Below, one piece after another: positions 21,948-30,979 of a stretch of DNA of 64,000 bases. The translations under genes and the position numbers were made by a program. The stretch is from Candidatus Chlorohelix allophototropha (GTDB taxonomy: Bacteria; Chloroflexota; Chloroflexia; Chloroheliales; Chloroheliaceae). Under the pieces are notes generated by a model. It saw only the letters and a list, made by a program, of their open reading frames with translations. It did not search any database and was not told the origin of the DNA. Location: the NCBI RefSeq assembly GCF_030389965.1, contig NZ_CP128401.1, positions 248,001 to 312,000 on the forward strand, given 5' to 3'. Numbering within the stretch: position 1 is the stretch's first letter; the number at the start of each line of letters is the position of its first letter.

Positions 21948-23534
21948 TTGAAAAAGCGTTTTATTCCACTTTTAATCATCACCCTTATGCTGAGTTTGCT
22001 ATTAATAACCGCATGCGCATCCTCAGACAAAACGGCTCTCTCCGCCAGTTCTGTAACAACTACAGAGGCTGTGCAAAATGCGCAGTTGGCGCAACCAACC
22101 AAAACGCGCTCTGTTGAAGCTCCAAAAAACCAACCGACTCCGAAAGCAACGCCTCAGCCGCAACCTTCGGAATCTCCCAAAGCTGGTGACACTGCTAACC
22201 AATACACATTAGAGCAGGCAATGAGCGACAATGCCCAACTCTCTACCATTGCTTTCAGTGGGCTTGCCTTTATCACCGGCAGTAGTGGTGCAGATACCTT
22301 TATGCCTCCTGGAAAAGTAGCCGATTTTTTTGGATTTCAGTATATGAGAGATGTTGATACAGCAGGCTACGGTCACAATACTACTTTTCTTAGCAAGGCA
22401 GCAAACAACGTCCTCTTTATACTGAATGACCAGCAGAAAGCAAAGCTTGTCGCGCTGGCGAAAGAGCAAGCGCCCCTTTATACCAATTTTGCCTATAACC
22501 GCTTCCCAATTATGGATGCTTTTCGAAGAAACCTAGAAGGTAAAGTCCCGACAGGCTCAAACAGTCTGAATATACAGGCGGTGGCTAGTTATACGGCAAG
22601 CCTTTACCAAACAGATGCAGACCTTAGCTATAATCGTGCAATTGTGGTGGGGTCTATAATCAGTTCGTTTACTGATGAGCAAAAGGCATATTTGGCAAAA
22701 ATGCAGTTTAATAACTCGGCAACTTGGGCTGAAGTAGCTGAAGATGAGCAACTCAAAAAGAGCATGACTAATACAGAATTTGTTGCGGTAATGACCTATG
22801 CCAGCGAGTTGTTTTCTTGGTACAAGGGCAGTATTGATGCAGACGTATATTTCTGCCCTGAGCGTCACGGCACTTATTTTGGCGGGTTCTACATGAAAGA
22901 TTACCCGGCAATGAACAATCCAGATTATTTTATCAGTACTTCTCTTACCGGAGATAGTGGGCAAGGGTTCTTGAATGTTCTGAATACTGAGCAACGTGCT
23001 TTGATTACTGGGATTATTGACGAGCAACGCAGCGCCCTTCAGGAAATTGCCCAAATTCGCACCACTGTTTCGACTGAACTGCGCAAGGCAATGACCGGAG
23101 GCAGTGTTGATAAGGAAATGGTTTATTCGCTCATCAAACGTTATGGAGAATTGGATGGGCAGATGTCCGCCCTTTACGCCACACGTTTCTCACAGGTCAA
23201 TAAGACCCTTACCGAAACACAACGAGCCGCGCTAGTAAAATTACGGGATTTAGATGTCGTACCACAGGGTGCGTACATGTTTTCAACTCCAACGGCGATG
23301 CCGCAACTACCAAACACAGACTATATGTTTGGTATGGGTAGCGCCCCTGCAAATGCAGGACAACTGACTGCGCCTGCAAGTTTTGGGAGTACAAATGAGC
23401 CTAAGAACGCAGAAGACCCCAATAAGCCGCCACAGGGAGGTAACAAAAATACTGCTGAGCCTAAAAACACTCAAGACCCTAATAAGACACCACAGGGAGG
23501 TAATAAAGATACTACGCCCAAACCCAAGCCATAA
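21948..23534 (+). CDS. Secreted lipoprotein, function unknown
   Basis: The TTG at 21948 follows GGAAGGTG at good spacing. The protein of about 528 residues has a lipoprotein signal ending L-I-T-A-C, then a Pro/Thr/Gln-rich linker (about 60-95). Its body contains repeated L-T/N-x-x-Q-R/K-A-x-L segments, such as L-N-D-Q-Q-K-A-K-L and L-T-E-T-Q-R-A-A-L, reminiscent of the LTxxQ motifs of CpxP/Spy-type stress sensors. The C-terminus carries two near-identical E-P-K-N-x-x-D-P-N-K-x-P-Q-G-G-N-K repeats. It shares a promoter box with the two-component system and may be its output or its sensor partner. Confidence 0.75.
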   Translation: MKKRFIPLLIITLMLSLLLITACASSDKTALSASSVTTTEAVQNAQLAQPTKTRSVEAPKNQPTPKATPQPQPSESPKAGDTANQYTLEQAMSDNAQLSTIAFSGLAFITGSSGADTFMPPGKVADFFGFQYMRDVDTAGYGHNTTFLSKAANNVLFILNDQQKAKLVALAKEQAPLYTNFAYNRFPIMDAFRRNLEGKVPTGSNSLNIQAVASYTASLYQTDADLSYNRAIVVGSIISSFTDEQKAYLAKMQFNNSATWAEVAEDEQLKKSMTNTEFVAVMTYASELFSWYKGSIDADVYFCPERHGTYFGGFYMKDYPAMNNPDYFISTSLTGDSGQGFLNVLNTEQRALITGIIDEQRSALQEIAQIRTTVSTELRKAMTGGSVDKEMVYSLIKRYGELDGQMSALYATRFSQVNKTLTETQRAALVKLRDLDVVPQGAYMFSTPTAMPQLPNTDYMFGMGSAPANAGQLTAPASFGSTNEPKNAEDPNKPPQGGNKNTAEPKNTQDPNKTPQGGNKDTTPKPKP

Positions 23535-23541
23535 AAAGAGC

Positions 23542-23576
23542 CTTTCCCTCAAGAATTGAACCCAACTTGGGGAAAG
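23542..23576 (+). terminator. Weak terminator-like hairpin
   Basis: CTTTCCC (23542-23548) plus CAAG pair with CTTG plus GGGAAAG (23566-23576), with one bulged base. There is no U-tract, so activity as a terminator is uncertain. Confidence 0.35.
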
Positions 23577-23720
23577 TAAACTCACGGAAGAGTCGATGAT
23601 TGAACTGGCATGGTAAAACCTCAATCTAACAGAGATTAGAAGCGAGACAGAAATCATGGGGACAGTCACCGACTCTATCCATTCAGTTTTGGATGTAAGA
23701 TACTAGGGAGACTACCGCAA

Positions 23721-24311
23721 ATGCGAATGATGAGCAAAATTCTTGCAATCTGTATGTTAATAGCAATATTGAGTGCATGTGGGACGGAAAGCAACGCTAC
23801 TATAAGCACATCCAATGCACTCACTAATCCTGCTACGATATCTCCTGCATTATCCTCATCTTTTGTCCTGCAAAGTAGCGAAGTTGTAGCGGGTGGTATA
23901 TTACCGAAAGATTATACCTGCGATGGGACAAGCGCCACATTGCCGCTTTCCTGGAGCGGTGTACCAAATGGAACTCAAGAGTTTGCACTGATTATGCACC
24001 ACATTCCAGCGACGGGCGATAGCCACTGGTACTGGACACTCTATAATATTCCCTCCACTGTTACCAGCTTAGGGCGTAACGTCATCGGTATCGGAACGCT
24101 TGGAAATAACAGCGTCAATCATAAAACTGAATATGCCCCGCCCTGTTCTAAAGGACCGGGAATGAAAGTTTATACCTATACAATTTATGCTCTCTCAGGG
24201 TCTCCCAAACTGACTGTGCCACCCGCGCAAGTCAACAGGGATACCTTGCTGGCAGCTATTAAAGACAACACCCTTGCCAGCACTACATTAAATGTCAGTT
24301 ATTCCCGATAA
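23721..24311 (+). CDS. PEBP / YbhB-YbcL family lipoprotein
   Basis: The 196-residue protein has a lipoprotein signal ending L-S-A-C-G, then a phosphatidylethanolamine-binding-protein fold with Y-T-C-D-G near residue 69, the long P-L-S-W core, H-W-Y-W-T-L-Y-N-I-P, and Y-A-P-P-C-S-K-G-P-G (the G-P/P-P signature). Bacterial members have a ligand pocket but no agreed function. It lies between the stress-like lipoprotein and the phosphoesterases with gaps of 80-190 bp. Confidence 0.9.
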   Translation: MRMMSKILAICMLIAILSACGTESNATISTSNALTNPATISPALSSSFVLQSSEVVAGGILPKDYTCDGTSATLPLSWSGVPNGTQEFALIMHHIPATGDSHWYWTLYNIPSTVTSLGRNVIGIGTLGNNSVNHKTEYAPPCSKGPGMKVYTYTIYALSGSPKLTVPPAQVNRDTLLAAIKDNTLASTTLNVSYSR

Positions 24312-24391
24312 AATAAGGGTAAAAATAATTTTTCAAACGGACAATATTTATTTTTCTGAACTAATTAATATTTGAAAGCAAGGTTACATTG

Positions 24392-25987
24392 ATGTCAGAC
24401 AAGCAAACAAATACGTGGTTGACTCGCCGCAAATTCGTCAGGATGGCGTTGTTAGCTTCTCCTGCTCTTGCGCTAATAGCGTGCGGGGAACAGCCCACCG
24501 CCACACCTCAGCCACAAACACAACAGCTACTAAATACTCCAACCTCAACCCCTCAACCTCAGCCGCAGACACAGCCTACAGCCGTATCTACTGTACAAAA
24601 ATCAGATTCAAAAAAGGCGCAAACCCCCACAGCCGGTATTGTATCGGTTAATCCGGCTTTTGCTATGCCAGAATTACTAGGGCGACCAACAAATAATTCA
24701 ATTGCGGTCAACATTGTACCGGTCAAAAAATTGGAATTATATGTTGAATATGGTACAGAATCGGCGAAATACACCGTACAGACCAAAACGATAATCGGCG
24801 AAGCAGCAACGCCGGTTGAAACGTTACTTGAAAACCTGCAACCTAATACACGCTACTATTACCGTGTAAGATACCGCGAACCCGGCGCAAGTTCTTTTTC
24901 AGAGGTTTTGGAAAACTCATTTGTTACACAGCGAGCTCCGGGTAGCGCCTTTATCTTTTCTATTCAAGGCGATTCGCATCCTGAGCGTCCCCAACAATTT
25001 GATGCGGATTTGTATATGCAGACGATGAAAAATGTTCAGGCGGAAGGAGCCGATTTTTTCCTTACTATAGGGGATGATTTCAGTGTAGATAAATTAAGTC
25101 CTCCTACTAAAGAGGGTGTAGAGCAGCTATACATCTATCAAAGGCAATTTCTAGCTCAAATAGGAAAAAGTTCGCCTGTATTTCTGGTAAACGGTAATCA
25201 TGAACAAGCGGCAAAATATCTTTTAGATGGTACGCCAAACAATGTGGCGGTATGGGCACAAAACGCCCGCAACAAATATTTTTCGCAGCCTGCGCCTGAC
25301 AACTTTTACAGTGGCGATACCCAAGCGGTGGAATTCATTGGACAGCTTAGGGATTATTACGCATGGACATGGGGCGATGCGCTGGTTGTTACGATTGACC
25401 CCTACTGGCATTCCGCTGTTCCGGTAGATAGCGTGCTTGGCGGCGGGGGCGATAAAAATATAGACCTATGGGACATAACTTTAGGAGATGCTCAATATCA
25501 ATGGCTAAAGAAAACTCTCGAAGAGAGCAAAGCCAAGTATAAATTTGTTTTTACCCATCATGTGCTTGGCACCGGGCGCGGCGGAACTGATATGGCGAGT
25601 CAATATGAATGGGGCGGAAAAAATAAAAAAGGCGTTTGGGAATTTGATAAAAAACGTCCCGGCTGGGAATTGCCAATTCACCAATTGATGGCGAAAAACG
25701 GGGTTACTATCTTCTTTCAAGGGCATGACCATGTGTTCGTAAAACAGGAATTGGACGGCGTAATATACCAATCACTGCCTGAGCCTGCTGACCCCAACTA
25801 TGCTTTCTATAACGCAGATGCCTATAAATCAGATGTGAAATACCCCAACACAGGGCATGTGCGGGTTTCTGTATCGGCACAGCAAGTTAAGGTTGAGTAT
25901 ATTAGCTCGGTTTTACCGAAAAATGAGACAAAAGAAAAGGCTAACGGGACGGTCATCTACTCATATATAGTTTTACCTAAAAACTAA
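24392..25987 (+). CDS. Tat-exported purple-acid-phosphatase-like metallophosphoesterase 1
   Basis: The ATG at 24392 is chosen over a TTG just before it. The protein of about 531 residues starts with T-R-R-K-F-V-R and a hydrophobic stretch ending L-I-A-C-G, a combined Tat and lipoprotein signal. After a Pro/Gln/Thr linker comes a fibronectin-like N-domain (P-N-T-R-Y-Y-Y-R-V-R-Y) and then a metallophosphoesterase domain with G-D-S-H, T-I-G-D-D, V-N-G-N-H-E, F-T-H-H and Q-G-H-D-H. These supply the binuclear metal site. It likely cleaves phosphate esters outside the cell. Confidence 0.9.
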   Translation: MSDKQTNTWLTRRKFVRMALLASPALALIACGEQPTATPQPQTQQLLNTPTSTPQPQPQTQPTAVSTVQKSDSKKAQTPTAGIVSVNPAFAMPELLGRPTNNSIAVNIVPVKKLELYVEYGTESAKYTVQTKTIIGEAATPVETLLENLQPNTRYYYRVRYREPGASSFSEVLENSFVTQRAPGSAFIFSIQGDSHPERPQQFDADLYMQTMKNVQAEGADFFLTIGDDFSVDKLSPPTKEGVEQLYIYQRQFLAQIGKSSPVFLVNGNHEQAAKYLLDGTPNNVAVWAQNARNKYFSQPAPDNFYSGDTQAVEFIGQLRDYYAWTWGDALVVTIDPYWHSAVPVDSVLGGGGDKNIDLWDITLGDAQYQWLKKTLEESKAKYKFVFTHHVLGTGRGGTDMASQYEWGGKNKKGVWEFDKKRPGWELPIHQLMAKNGVTIFFQGHDHVFVKQELDGVIYQSLPEPADPNYAFYNADAYKSDVKYPNTGHVRVSVSAQQVKVEYISSVLPKNETKEKANGTVIYSYIVLPKN

Positions 25988-26008
25988 GAGCAATGGAAGG
26001 CAACATTG

Positions 26009-27568
26009 ATGTCAGATAAACAATCCCGCATGTGGGTAACTCGCCGCAAATTTGTCAGAATGGCGTTATTAGCTTCTCCCGCTATTGCGCTTATAGCTTG
26101 CGGGGAACAGCCCAATGCCACACCTCAGCCACAAACACAACAGCTACAAAATACTGCAACTTCTCAACCTCTAGCACAAAGGCAACCTACCGCCCAACCT
26201 TCTGTGCAAAAAACAGTTGCACAAACTTCCGTAGCAGGAAATGCAACAAGTTATTTTTTGGGCAAAGAACTGCTTGGGCTTATTACAGACCACTCAGTAA
26301 TGGTAAAATTAATGGCGGTTAAAGAGCTTGAAGCCTACATAGAATTTGGAACAGATAGCGGAAAATACACTGCAAAAACGAATCCGGTAGTAATTGAGAA
26401 AGAAAAACCTTTTGAACTTTTAATAGATAATCTTAACGCCGATACGCAATATTATTATAGATTGCTTTACAGGATGCGAGGAGATAGCGCCTTTCTCGCC
26501 GGGAATGCCTACAGCTTTCACACACAGCGAAAGCCCGACGAAACTTTTACTTTTACAATCCAAGCCGACTCTCATCGGGATGAGAATACCAACGAGGAGC
26601 TTTACCGGAGAACGCTTGCCAACATACTGGCAGATAAACCAGATTTTCACATTGACCTTGGCGATACATTTATGACGGAAAAGTTCGCAAAAACTGAAGG
26701 AGAGGTTATTAACCGGTATGTGGAAGAAAGACAATTTTTCGACCTCATCGGTCATTCCATTCCACTTTTTCTGGTCAATGGAAATCACGAAGGTGAAAAC
26801 GGATGGATGCTGAACGGTAAGGCAAATAATCTTGCGGTATGGGCTTCAAACGCTCGCAATACATATTACTTGAATCCAAAGCCTGACAGTTTTTATTCAG
26901 GAAACGGAAAAGAGGAGAATTTTGTTGGCAAGCGGGGCGGTTACTATTCATGGGAATGGGGCAATGCTTTGTTTGTGACGCTTGACCCGTTTTGGTATTC
27001 AACCAAAAAATCCAGTTCATTTGAGACAAACTGGAATTACACATTGGGCAAAGAGCAATATGACTGGTTTAAGGGCATTCTTGAAAAAAGCAAGGCTAAA
27101 TATAAGTTTGTTTTTAGCCATAATCTGGTAGGGGGTTCTGATAAGGATGCCAGAGGGGGAATAGAGCCAGCAAAATACTTTGAATGGGGCGGCTTAAATA
27201 ACGATGGAAGCTACGGGTTTGATAAAAACCGTGCCAGATGGGGCAAGCCAATACACCAATTAATGGTGGAGAACAAAGTAACCGCTTTTTTTCATGGGCA
27301 TGACCACTTTTTTGCAAAGCAAGAATTGGATGGAATTGTATATCAGTTAGTACCACAACCCGGAAACCCCGGCTACAATAAAAAAGACCAAGGTGCGGAA
27401 TATGGCTATGTAAATGGGGTTCTTATGCCTCCAGCCGGACATATACGGGTTACTGTTTCAAACTTAAATGTAACAGTGGAATATGTAAGGGCTTATCTGG
27501 CAAAAGATGAAAACAAGGACAGAAAAAATGGGGAATCAGCATACACGTATGTTATGGTGTTCGATTAG
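26009..27568 (+). CDS. Tat-exported purple-acid-phosphatase-like metallophosphoesterase 2
   Basis: A tandem paralogue of the previous gene, 21 bp downstream. The signal region M-S-D-K-Q-x, T-R-R-K-F-V-R-M-A-L-L-A-S-P and L-I-A-C-G-E-Q-P is nearly identical, whereas the catalytic domain has diverged. It keeps A-D-S-H, L-G-D-T, V-N-G-N-H-E, F-S-H-N and H-G-H-D-H. The Asn in F-S-H-N replaces the second His of the first copy, which may shift metal or substrate choice. Confidence 0.9.
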   Translation: MSDKQSRMWVTRRKFVRMALLASPAIALIACGEQPNATPQPQTQQLQNTATSQPLAQRQPTAQPSVQKTVAQTSVAGNATSYFLGKELLGLITDHSVMVKLMAVKELEAYIEFGTDSGKYTAKTNPVVIEKEKPFELLIDNLNADTQYYYRLLYRMRGDSAFLAGNAYSFHTQRKPDETFTFTIQADSHRDENTNEELYRRTLANILADKPDFHIDLGDTFMTEKFAKTEGEVINRYVEERQFFDLIGHSIPLFLVNGNHEGENGWMLNGKANNLAVWASNARNTYYLNPKPDSFYSGNGKEENFVGKRGGYYSWEWGNALFVTLDPFWYSTKKSSSFETNWNYTLGKEQYDWFKGILEKSKAKYKFVFSHNLVGGSDKDARGGIEPAKYFEWGGLNNDGSYGFDKNRARWGKPIHQLMVENKVTAFFHGHDHFFAKQELDGIVYQLVPQPGNPGYNKKDQGAEYGYVNGVLMPPAGHIRVTVSNLNVTVEYVRAYLAKDENKDRKNGESAYTYVMVFD

Positions 27569-27774
27569 TAATTGAGAAAGATCAGGATCTGTGTAAAATT
27601 TAGTGGTAAAAGATCAAAAAGGAGAAAGTAGTGGTCAACCGGAAAGTAACTCGCCGGGGGACCATCTCACCTGCCTAAAGAATGGCGAAAGGTGATAGAA
27701 TTGTCCGCTCAAATCGCTGAAAATGAAAAAAACTGCCCCCCCCTGCCACTTGGAAAGTCGAACCTTCCCAACAG

Positions 27775-27915
27775 AGCGAACAAAGGCGACTTGCCCACCG
27801 AGTTGAATGAATGGCTCGTTAGCAGCAGGTAGTACAATTACGCGCGAATAGCTTAAAGCAAAGTGAAATTGTGACACGAATGGGGATCTCAGAGCAGACG
27901 GTAGGTAAGGGGCTA
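27775..27915 (+). pseudogene. Relic of an ISL3-type transposase helix-turn-helix
   Basis: In one frame the sequence reads E-Q-R-R-L-A-H-R-V-E, stop, M-A-R, stop, Q-Q-V-V-Q-L-R-A-N-S-L-K and R-M-G-I-S-E-Q-T-V. This matches the central HTH of ISL3-type transposases in pattern. Two stop codons and loss of the rest show it is dead. It abuts the CHAT fragment. Confidence 0.4.
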
Positions 27916-27955
27916 CGCTCACCTGTAGTAGACAGGACTTGGCGTAGGCTGTGCG

Positions 27956-28240
27956 TAAATCCAGATGCAGGCATAAGGGTTGTCCGCTGTTATACACCTT
28001 ACGGAAAGCCTCGTCCAACACGCCCGGCAGCAAATGGTTATAAAGCTGCTGCCCGTAGTCCACCAGCATTTTCTCTTCTTCAGCGGGAAGGCGAGTGCGG
28101 CGCATTAGCGCGATGGTAAGTTCAACTAAAGCGGGAGCAGGGGCAGAAAAAGGCGCTTCGGCGAGGAAGCTTGGCGTTTTCTCCGGTCAGTTCATTTAGG
28201 CGTACAGTGGCGAGAGTTTCATCAACTTTTAGTTGCAAGA
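27956..28240 (-). pseudogene. Broken N-terminal fragment of a CHAT-domain-type protein
   Basis: The minus strand gives L-Q-L-K-V-D-E-T-L-A, then after a frameshift F-L-A-E-A-P-F, then M-R-R-T-R-L-P-A-E-E-E-K and Y-G-Q-Q-L-Y-N-H-L-L-P and S-G-Q-P-L-C-L-H-L-D-L. This layout is typical of the N-terminal part of Chloroflexota CHAT (caspase-like protease) proteins. The frame stops being similar at about 27956 where the transposase relic begins. No CHAT catalytic His/Cys region remains. Confidence 0.5.
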
Positions 28241-28245
28241 TGGGG

Positions 28246-28542
28246 GGGGATTATTTCGCTCAAGTCCAACGCTCCTGTCTCTATTCCGGCTAATGGTTTA
28301 GATGTAGTTAAACCCTGTTACGGTCAGGCTGGCAGTTACTGCCTGATTCTAGCATTAAACCACTTTCAAGAAAAGTAGCTAGGCTACTACTCGTTAAAAT
28401 TAGTTTAGTAGCACAGGCTGTGCAAGTTTGTCCTATTTTCATTGCCTCCACTCCCGCTATGGGTTATGATTGCCACTGGTATTTGCACCAGCTATTTTGC
28501 ATATCTCGCCAAACTTGTCAGAATTATTGAAAGGAGCCAGTT
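28246..28542. other. Intergenic stretch, no gene seen
   Basis: No credible frame on either strand. An imperfect inverted pair with AAAC-type arms lies around 28310-28370. It probably holds the promoter of the CpXC gene, but no convincing -35/-10 is visible. Confidence 0.4.
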
Positions 28543-29178
28543 TTGCTTAACCCTGCGCTACAACCTTACCTGCTAGATTGCCCTCAGTGTGGCAAGCCTT
28601 TTGAAACACAGGTGCACACGATTGTACTGCCCGGCAGCCCTGCTTTTGAGGCGCTCAAGCAAGCGGAGTTGAACCGGAGTAGCTGCCCTCACTGCGGGCA
28701 AGCTGGTTATCTGCTGGTGCCTTTTGTGCTGTACCAACCGGGGCGAGTTACCTGCTTTATTCCCCACTTTCAGGAGATGTCGGAGCAAGCACGACAGGAG
28801 TTGGTGGCACCGTTGGTGAGTATGCTCAGGCAGGTGGCAGGGGAGGAGTTTGAGGCGGAGGGGCAAGTGCAGGTCGGGGTGAGCGAAAATTACGAGACGA
28901 TGGTGCAACTGGCAAGGGGCGAGGTAGGGGCAGAGGGTGAGGAAGCCGCCAAACTGCGCTATTTGATCGGTATCTTACAACTGATGTTGCAGGTTGATGC
29001 GGTGCAACTGGCTGCCCTGAAAGCGAAGCATCAGGATAAACTCCCTGCTCTGGTAGAACTGGCGGAAGGGTTTGCAGCGCAAGAGAGTGGACGTAATCCT
29101 GCCATGGTGGAAGCCTTGCAAGCGCTGGCTCTTAAATTGAAAGAGACCGCGCCAAAGGTCCAAGAGCCCTACGCTTGA
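28543..29178 (+). CDS. CpXC-domain protein
   Basis: A 211-residue protein starting at TTG 28543 with AAAGGAG upstream. The N-terminal half has two zinc-ribbon pairs, C-P-Q-C near residue 14 and C-P-H-C near residue 48, the CpXC arrangement. The C-terminal half is helical and rich in Glu, Ala and Gln, and may be a coiled coil. CpXC proteins are of unknown function and are common in Chloroflexota and Actinobacteria. It lies between relics of mobile DNA and the partition module. Confidence 0.82.
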   Translation: MLNPALQPYLLDCPQCGKPFETQVHTIVLPGSPAFEALKQAELNRSSCPHCGQAGYLLVPFVLYQPGRVTCFIPHFQEMSEQARQELVAPLVSMLRQVAGEEFEAEGQVQVGVSENYETMVQLARGEVGAEGEEAAKLRYLIGILQLMLQVDAVQLAALKAKHQDKLPALVELAEGFAAQESGRNPAMVEALQALALKLKETAPKVQEPYA

Positions 29179-29767
29179 TGGAAGGAACAGGTAAGTACAA
29201 GCCGGTTGAAATGAGAGGCTAATTGATGCAACAAGATTTGTGTTATAAGTTATGTCAAGTTGAAGTTATTTAGCAAGCGGTGTAGGGTTGGGGAGCATAA
29301 GGAGGAAATAGTTAGAGGTTACCTCACCACAACAGCAAACGCCAATGTTTTACCGAGGTATTTGGGATAAGTTGGGTCTTGCGGGATAAGTGGACTGGAC
29401 GAATCTCATGACTTGACAAACGCAAGAATCAGCTTACAATTAGACTCAGGTAGAGTACAGGCGTTCGCACCGACTACCCATTATTTCTATACCCAACCTT
29501 TTGGTCATGGGTCTAGAGCTACTCATCGAATGAATATTCGTAAGTACTAATAGTATCTCTTTGTAGAAAGATGTAAGAGAAACGACAAAGCCAGTCAGTG
29601 ACTGGCAAGCTAAAACTTATAAAACAAGAAAATCCCCTCGTGCCGACCAAAGCTGTGGGGATTCTCCAACAAGTGCATAGCCCTCACAGGGAGGACTTTT
29701 ATTTTCCTTTTACGCTTAAAGGATAGCATAAGTGATTCTCCATGTCAAGGGTTAGGGAGGATTTTTT
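29179..29767. other. Intergenic region upstream of the Rep-like gene, with hairpins
   Basis: No credible gene. It contains a perfect hairpin GCCAGTC-AGT-GACTGGC (29590-29606) and a stem AATCCCC (29631-29637) with GGGGATT (29657-29663). These could be replication or transcript-control structures for the Rep-like gene that follows, or remnants of transposon ends. Confidence 0.4.
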
Positions 29768-30730
29768 ATGCCTTCTTTACAGAAAAAACAGGCTCAGATT
29801 GAGGTTGCGGATAATTCTACTCCGACTTCTTCTCAATCAGAACACTTTGTGCAAATCCCGGTCAATATAATTGCGAACCCAAACCTCACGCCAGCAGCCC
29901 TCAAGCTTTACCTAGTGCTGATGGCTTACTGCGGACCCAAACCCTGTGCCTGGCCCTCTCAAGCCCGGCTGGCAGAGGAAATGCATATCACTGAAAGACG
30001 GGTGCGCGACCTGTTGAAAGAACTAACAGACGAAGGGCTGATAACGGTGGCACATCACATGGGCGCTACCAACACCTATTACGTGGATAAGCATCGGGTG
30101 AAGAAGCAGCCAGTACCACCACTACCGGTGGCCCAGCCGGAAATATATTTCCGGGGTGAGGAAGAAAATTCCCGGAGGGATAGGAAATATATTTCCGCCT
30201 ATATACATGAATTAAATCATGTGTGTGAAGAGCCACTTTCTGAAATCGCTTTTAGCGAAATCGAAGATACCGATAATGCCACTCCTTTACCGGAAGTTTC
30301 TTTTCCTGCTCCTACACCAGAAACAGGAGAAATGAGAGAGATTAGAGCTTTGTTGGCACCCTCCGGTTTGTCAGAAAGCCTTATCCAAGAGTTAGCAGTA
30401 TTCGTGACCAGCAAGAACCGGGACGTGGAGTATGTCAAGCGCATAGTACAGGCAAGCCAAGTATCCGGTATCCACAACCCTCCCGGTTATGTTCGCTATA
30501 TGCTTTTGAACAATGCTGAACCTGTACCAGTCAAGGAGAGCAAGTCGGTCAAAGAGAGCCGAGAGCGTAAGAGCCAGCCTAAGAGTCCTGCGGCTATAGA
30601 CTTTTCCAAGTACGCTCCCGGTGGTAAGTATGGCTATTTGGTGAGGGCAACGGATACGGAATCGCCTATACTGGGAGATGGCAGGGGGCGTTTTGTGCCT
30701 GAGGCGGGCAGCTACGCACCACGGCTTTAG
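29768..30730 (+). CDS. Winged-helix Rep-like protein (HTH_36 type)
   Basis: The 320-residue protein has an N-terminal domain with F-V-Q-I-P-V-N-I and a winged helix-turn-helix (about 40-115: W-P-S-Q-A-R-L-A-E-E-M, R-R-V-R-D-L-L-K-E-L, G-L-I). The middle is a low-complexity linker, and the C-terminal ~60 residues are basic and serine/lysine-rich. This layout is typical of plasmid replication initiators and phage replication proteins of the HTH_36 group. It converges on parB, so it and parAB may form the replication-partition core of a plasmid or integrated plasmid. GGGAGG precedes the ATG. Confidence 0.75.
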   Translation: MPSLQKKQAQIEVADNSTPTSSQSEHFVQIPVNIIANPNLTPAALKLYLVLMAYCGPKPCAWPSQARLAEEMHITERRVRDLLKELTDEGLITVAHHMGATNTYYVDKHRVKKQPVPPLPVAQPEIYFRGEEENSRRDRKYISAYIHELNHVCEEPLSEIAFSEIEDTDNATPLPEVSFPAPTPETGEMREIRALLAPSGLSESLIQELAVFVTSKNRDVEYVKRIVQASQVSGIHNPPGYVRYMLLNNAEPVPVKESKSVKESRERKSQPKSPAAIDFSKYAPGGKYGYLVRATDTESPILGDGRGRFVPEAGSYAPRL

Positions 30731-30798
30731 TTTATTTTGCTGGCAAACTGGAAAAGGCGTTTGCGTGGTAGCAATGGTTCTGCTCTCGGCTTTTATGC

Positions 30799-30862
30799 GT
30801 AGCAGTTCAGACCAGTAGCTTGGGAAGACGAGATTGCCTACAAAAAGTGTCAAGGAGTGCTA
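30799..30862 (-). mobile_element. Vestigial end of an IS66-type element
   Basis: This 64-bp stretch matches the left end of the complete IS66-type element (34423 onward), starting at GTAGCAGTTCAG versus GTAACAGTTCAG. On the minus strand it still reads L-A-L-L-D-T-F-C and L-P-K-L-L-V before a stop, matching the transposase C-terminus. Similarity ends at the same base where the complete copy ends, which supports that boundary. Confidence 0.75.
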
Positions 30863-30979
30863 ATAACAAAAATTGGTAGCATCTCAATAATCCGAAGCAA
30901 CTCGAGGTTTTCAAATGAAAATGAGCTCAATTGCAAGGCTCTACAGCACTTTTGCCACGAAAACCTGAGAGGACACACC

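Noticed and set aside
29430-29700. Possible tRNA or small RNA upstream of the Rep-like gene
   Set aside because: Hairpins are present but no cloverleaf or conserved tRNA loops can be built.
30392-30853. 153-codon minus-strand frame over the Rep-like gene end
   Set aside because: Only its first ~20 codons match the IS66 vestige; the rest is antisense to a supported gene.
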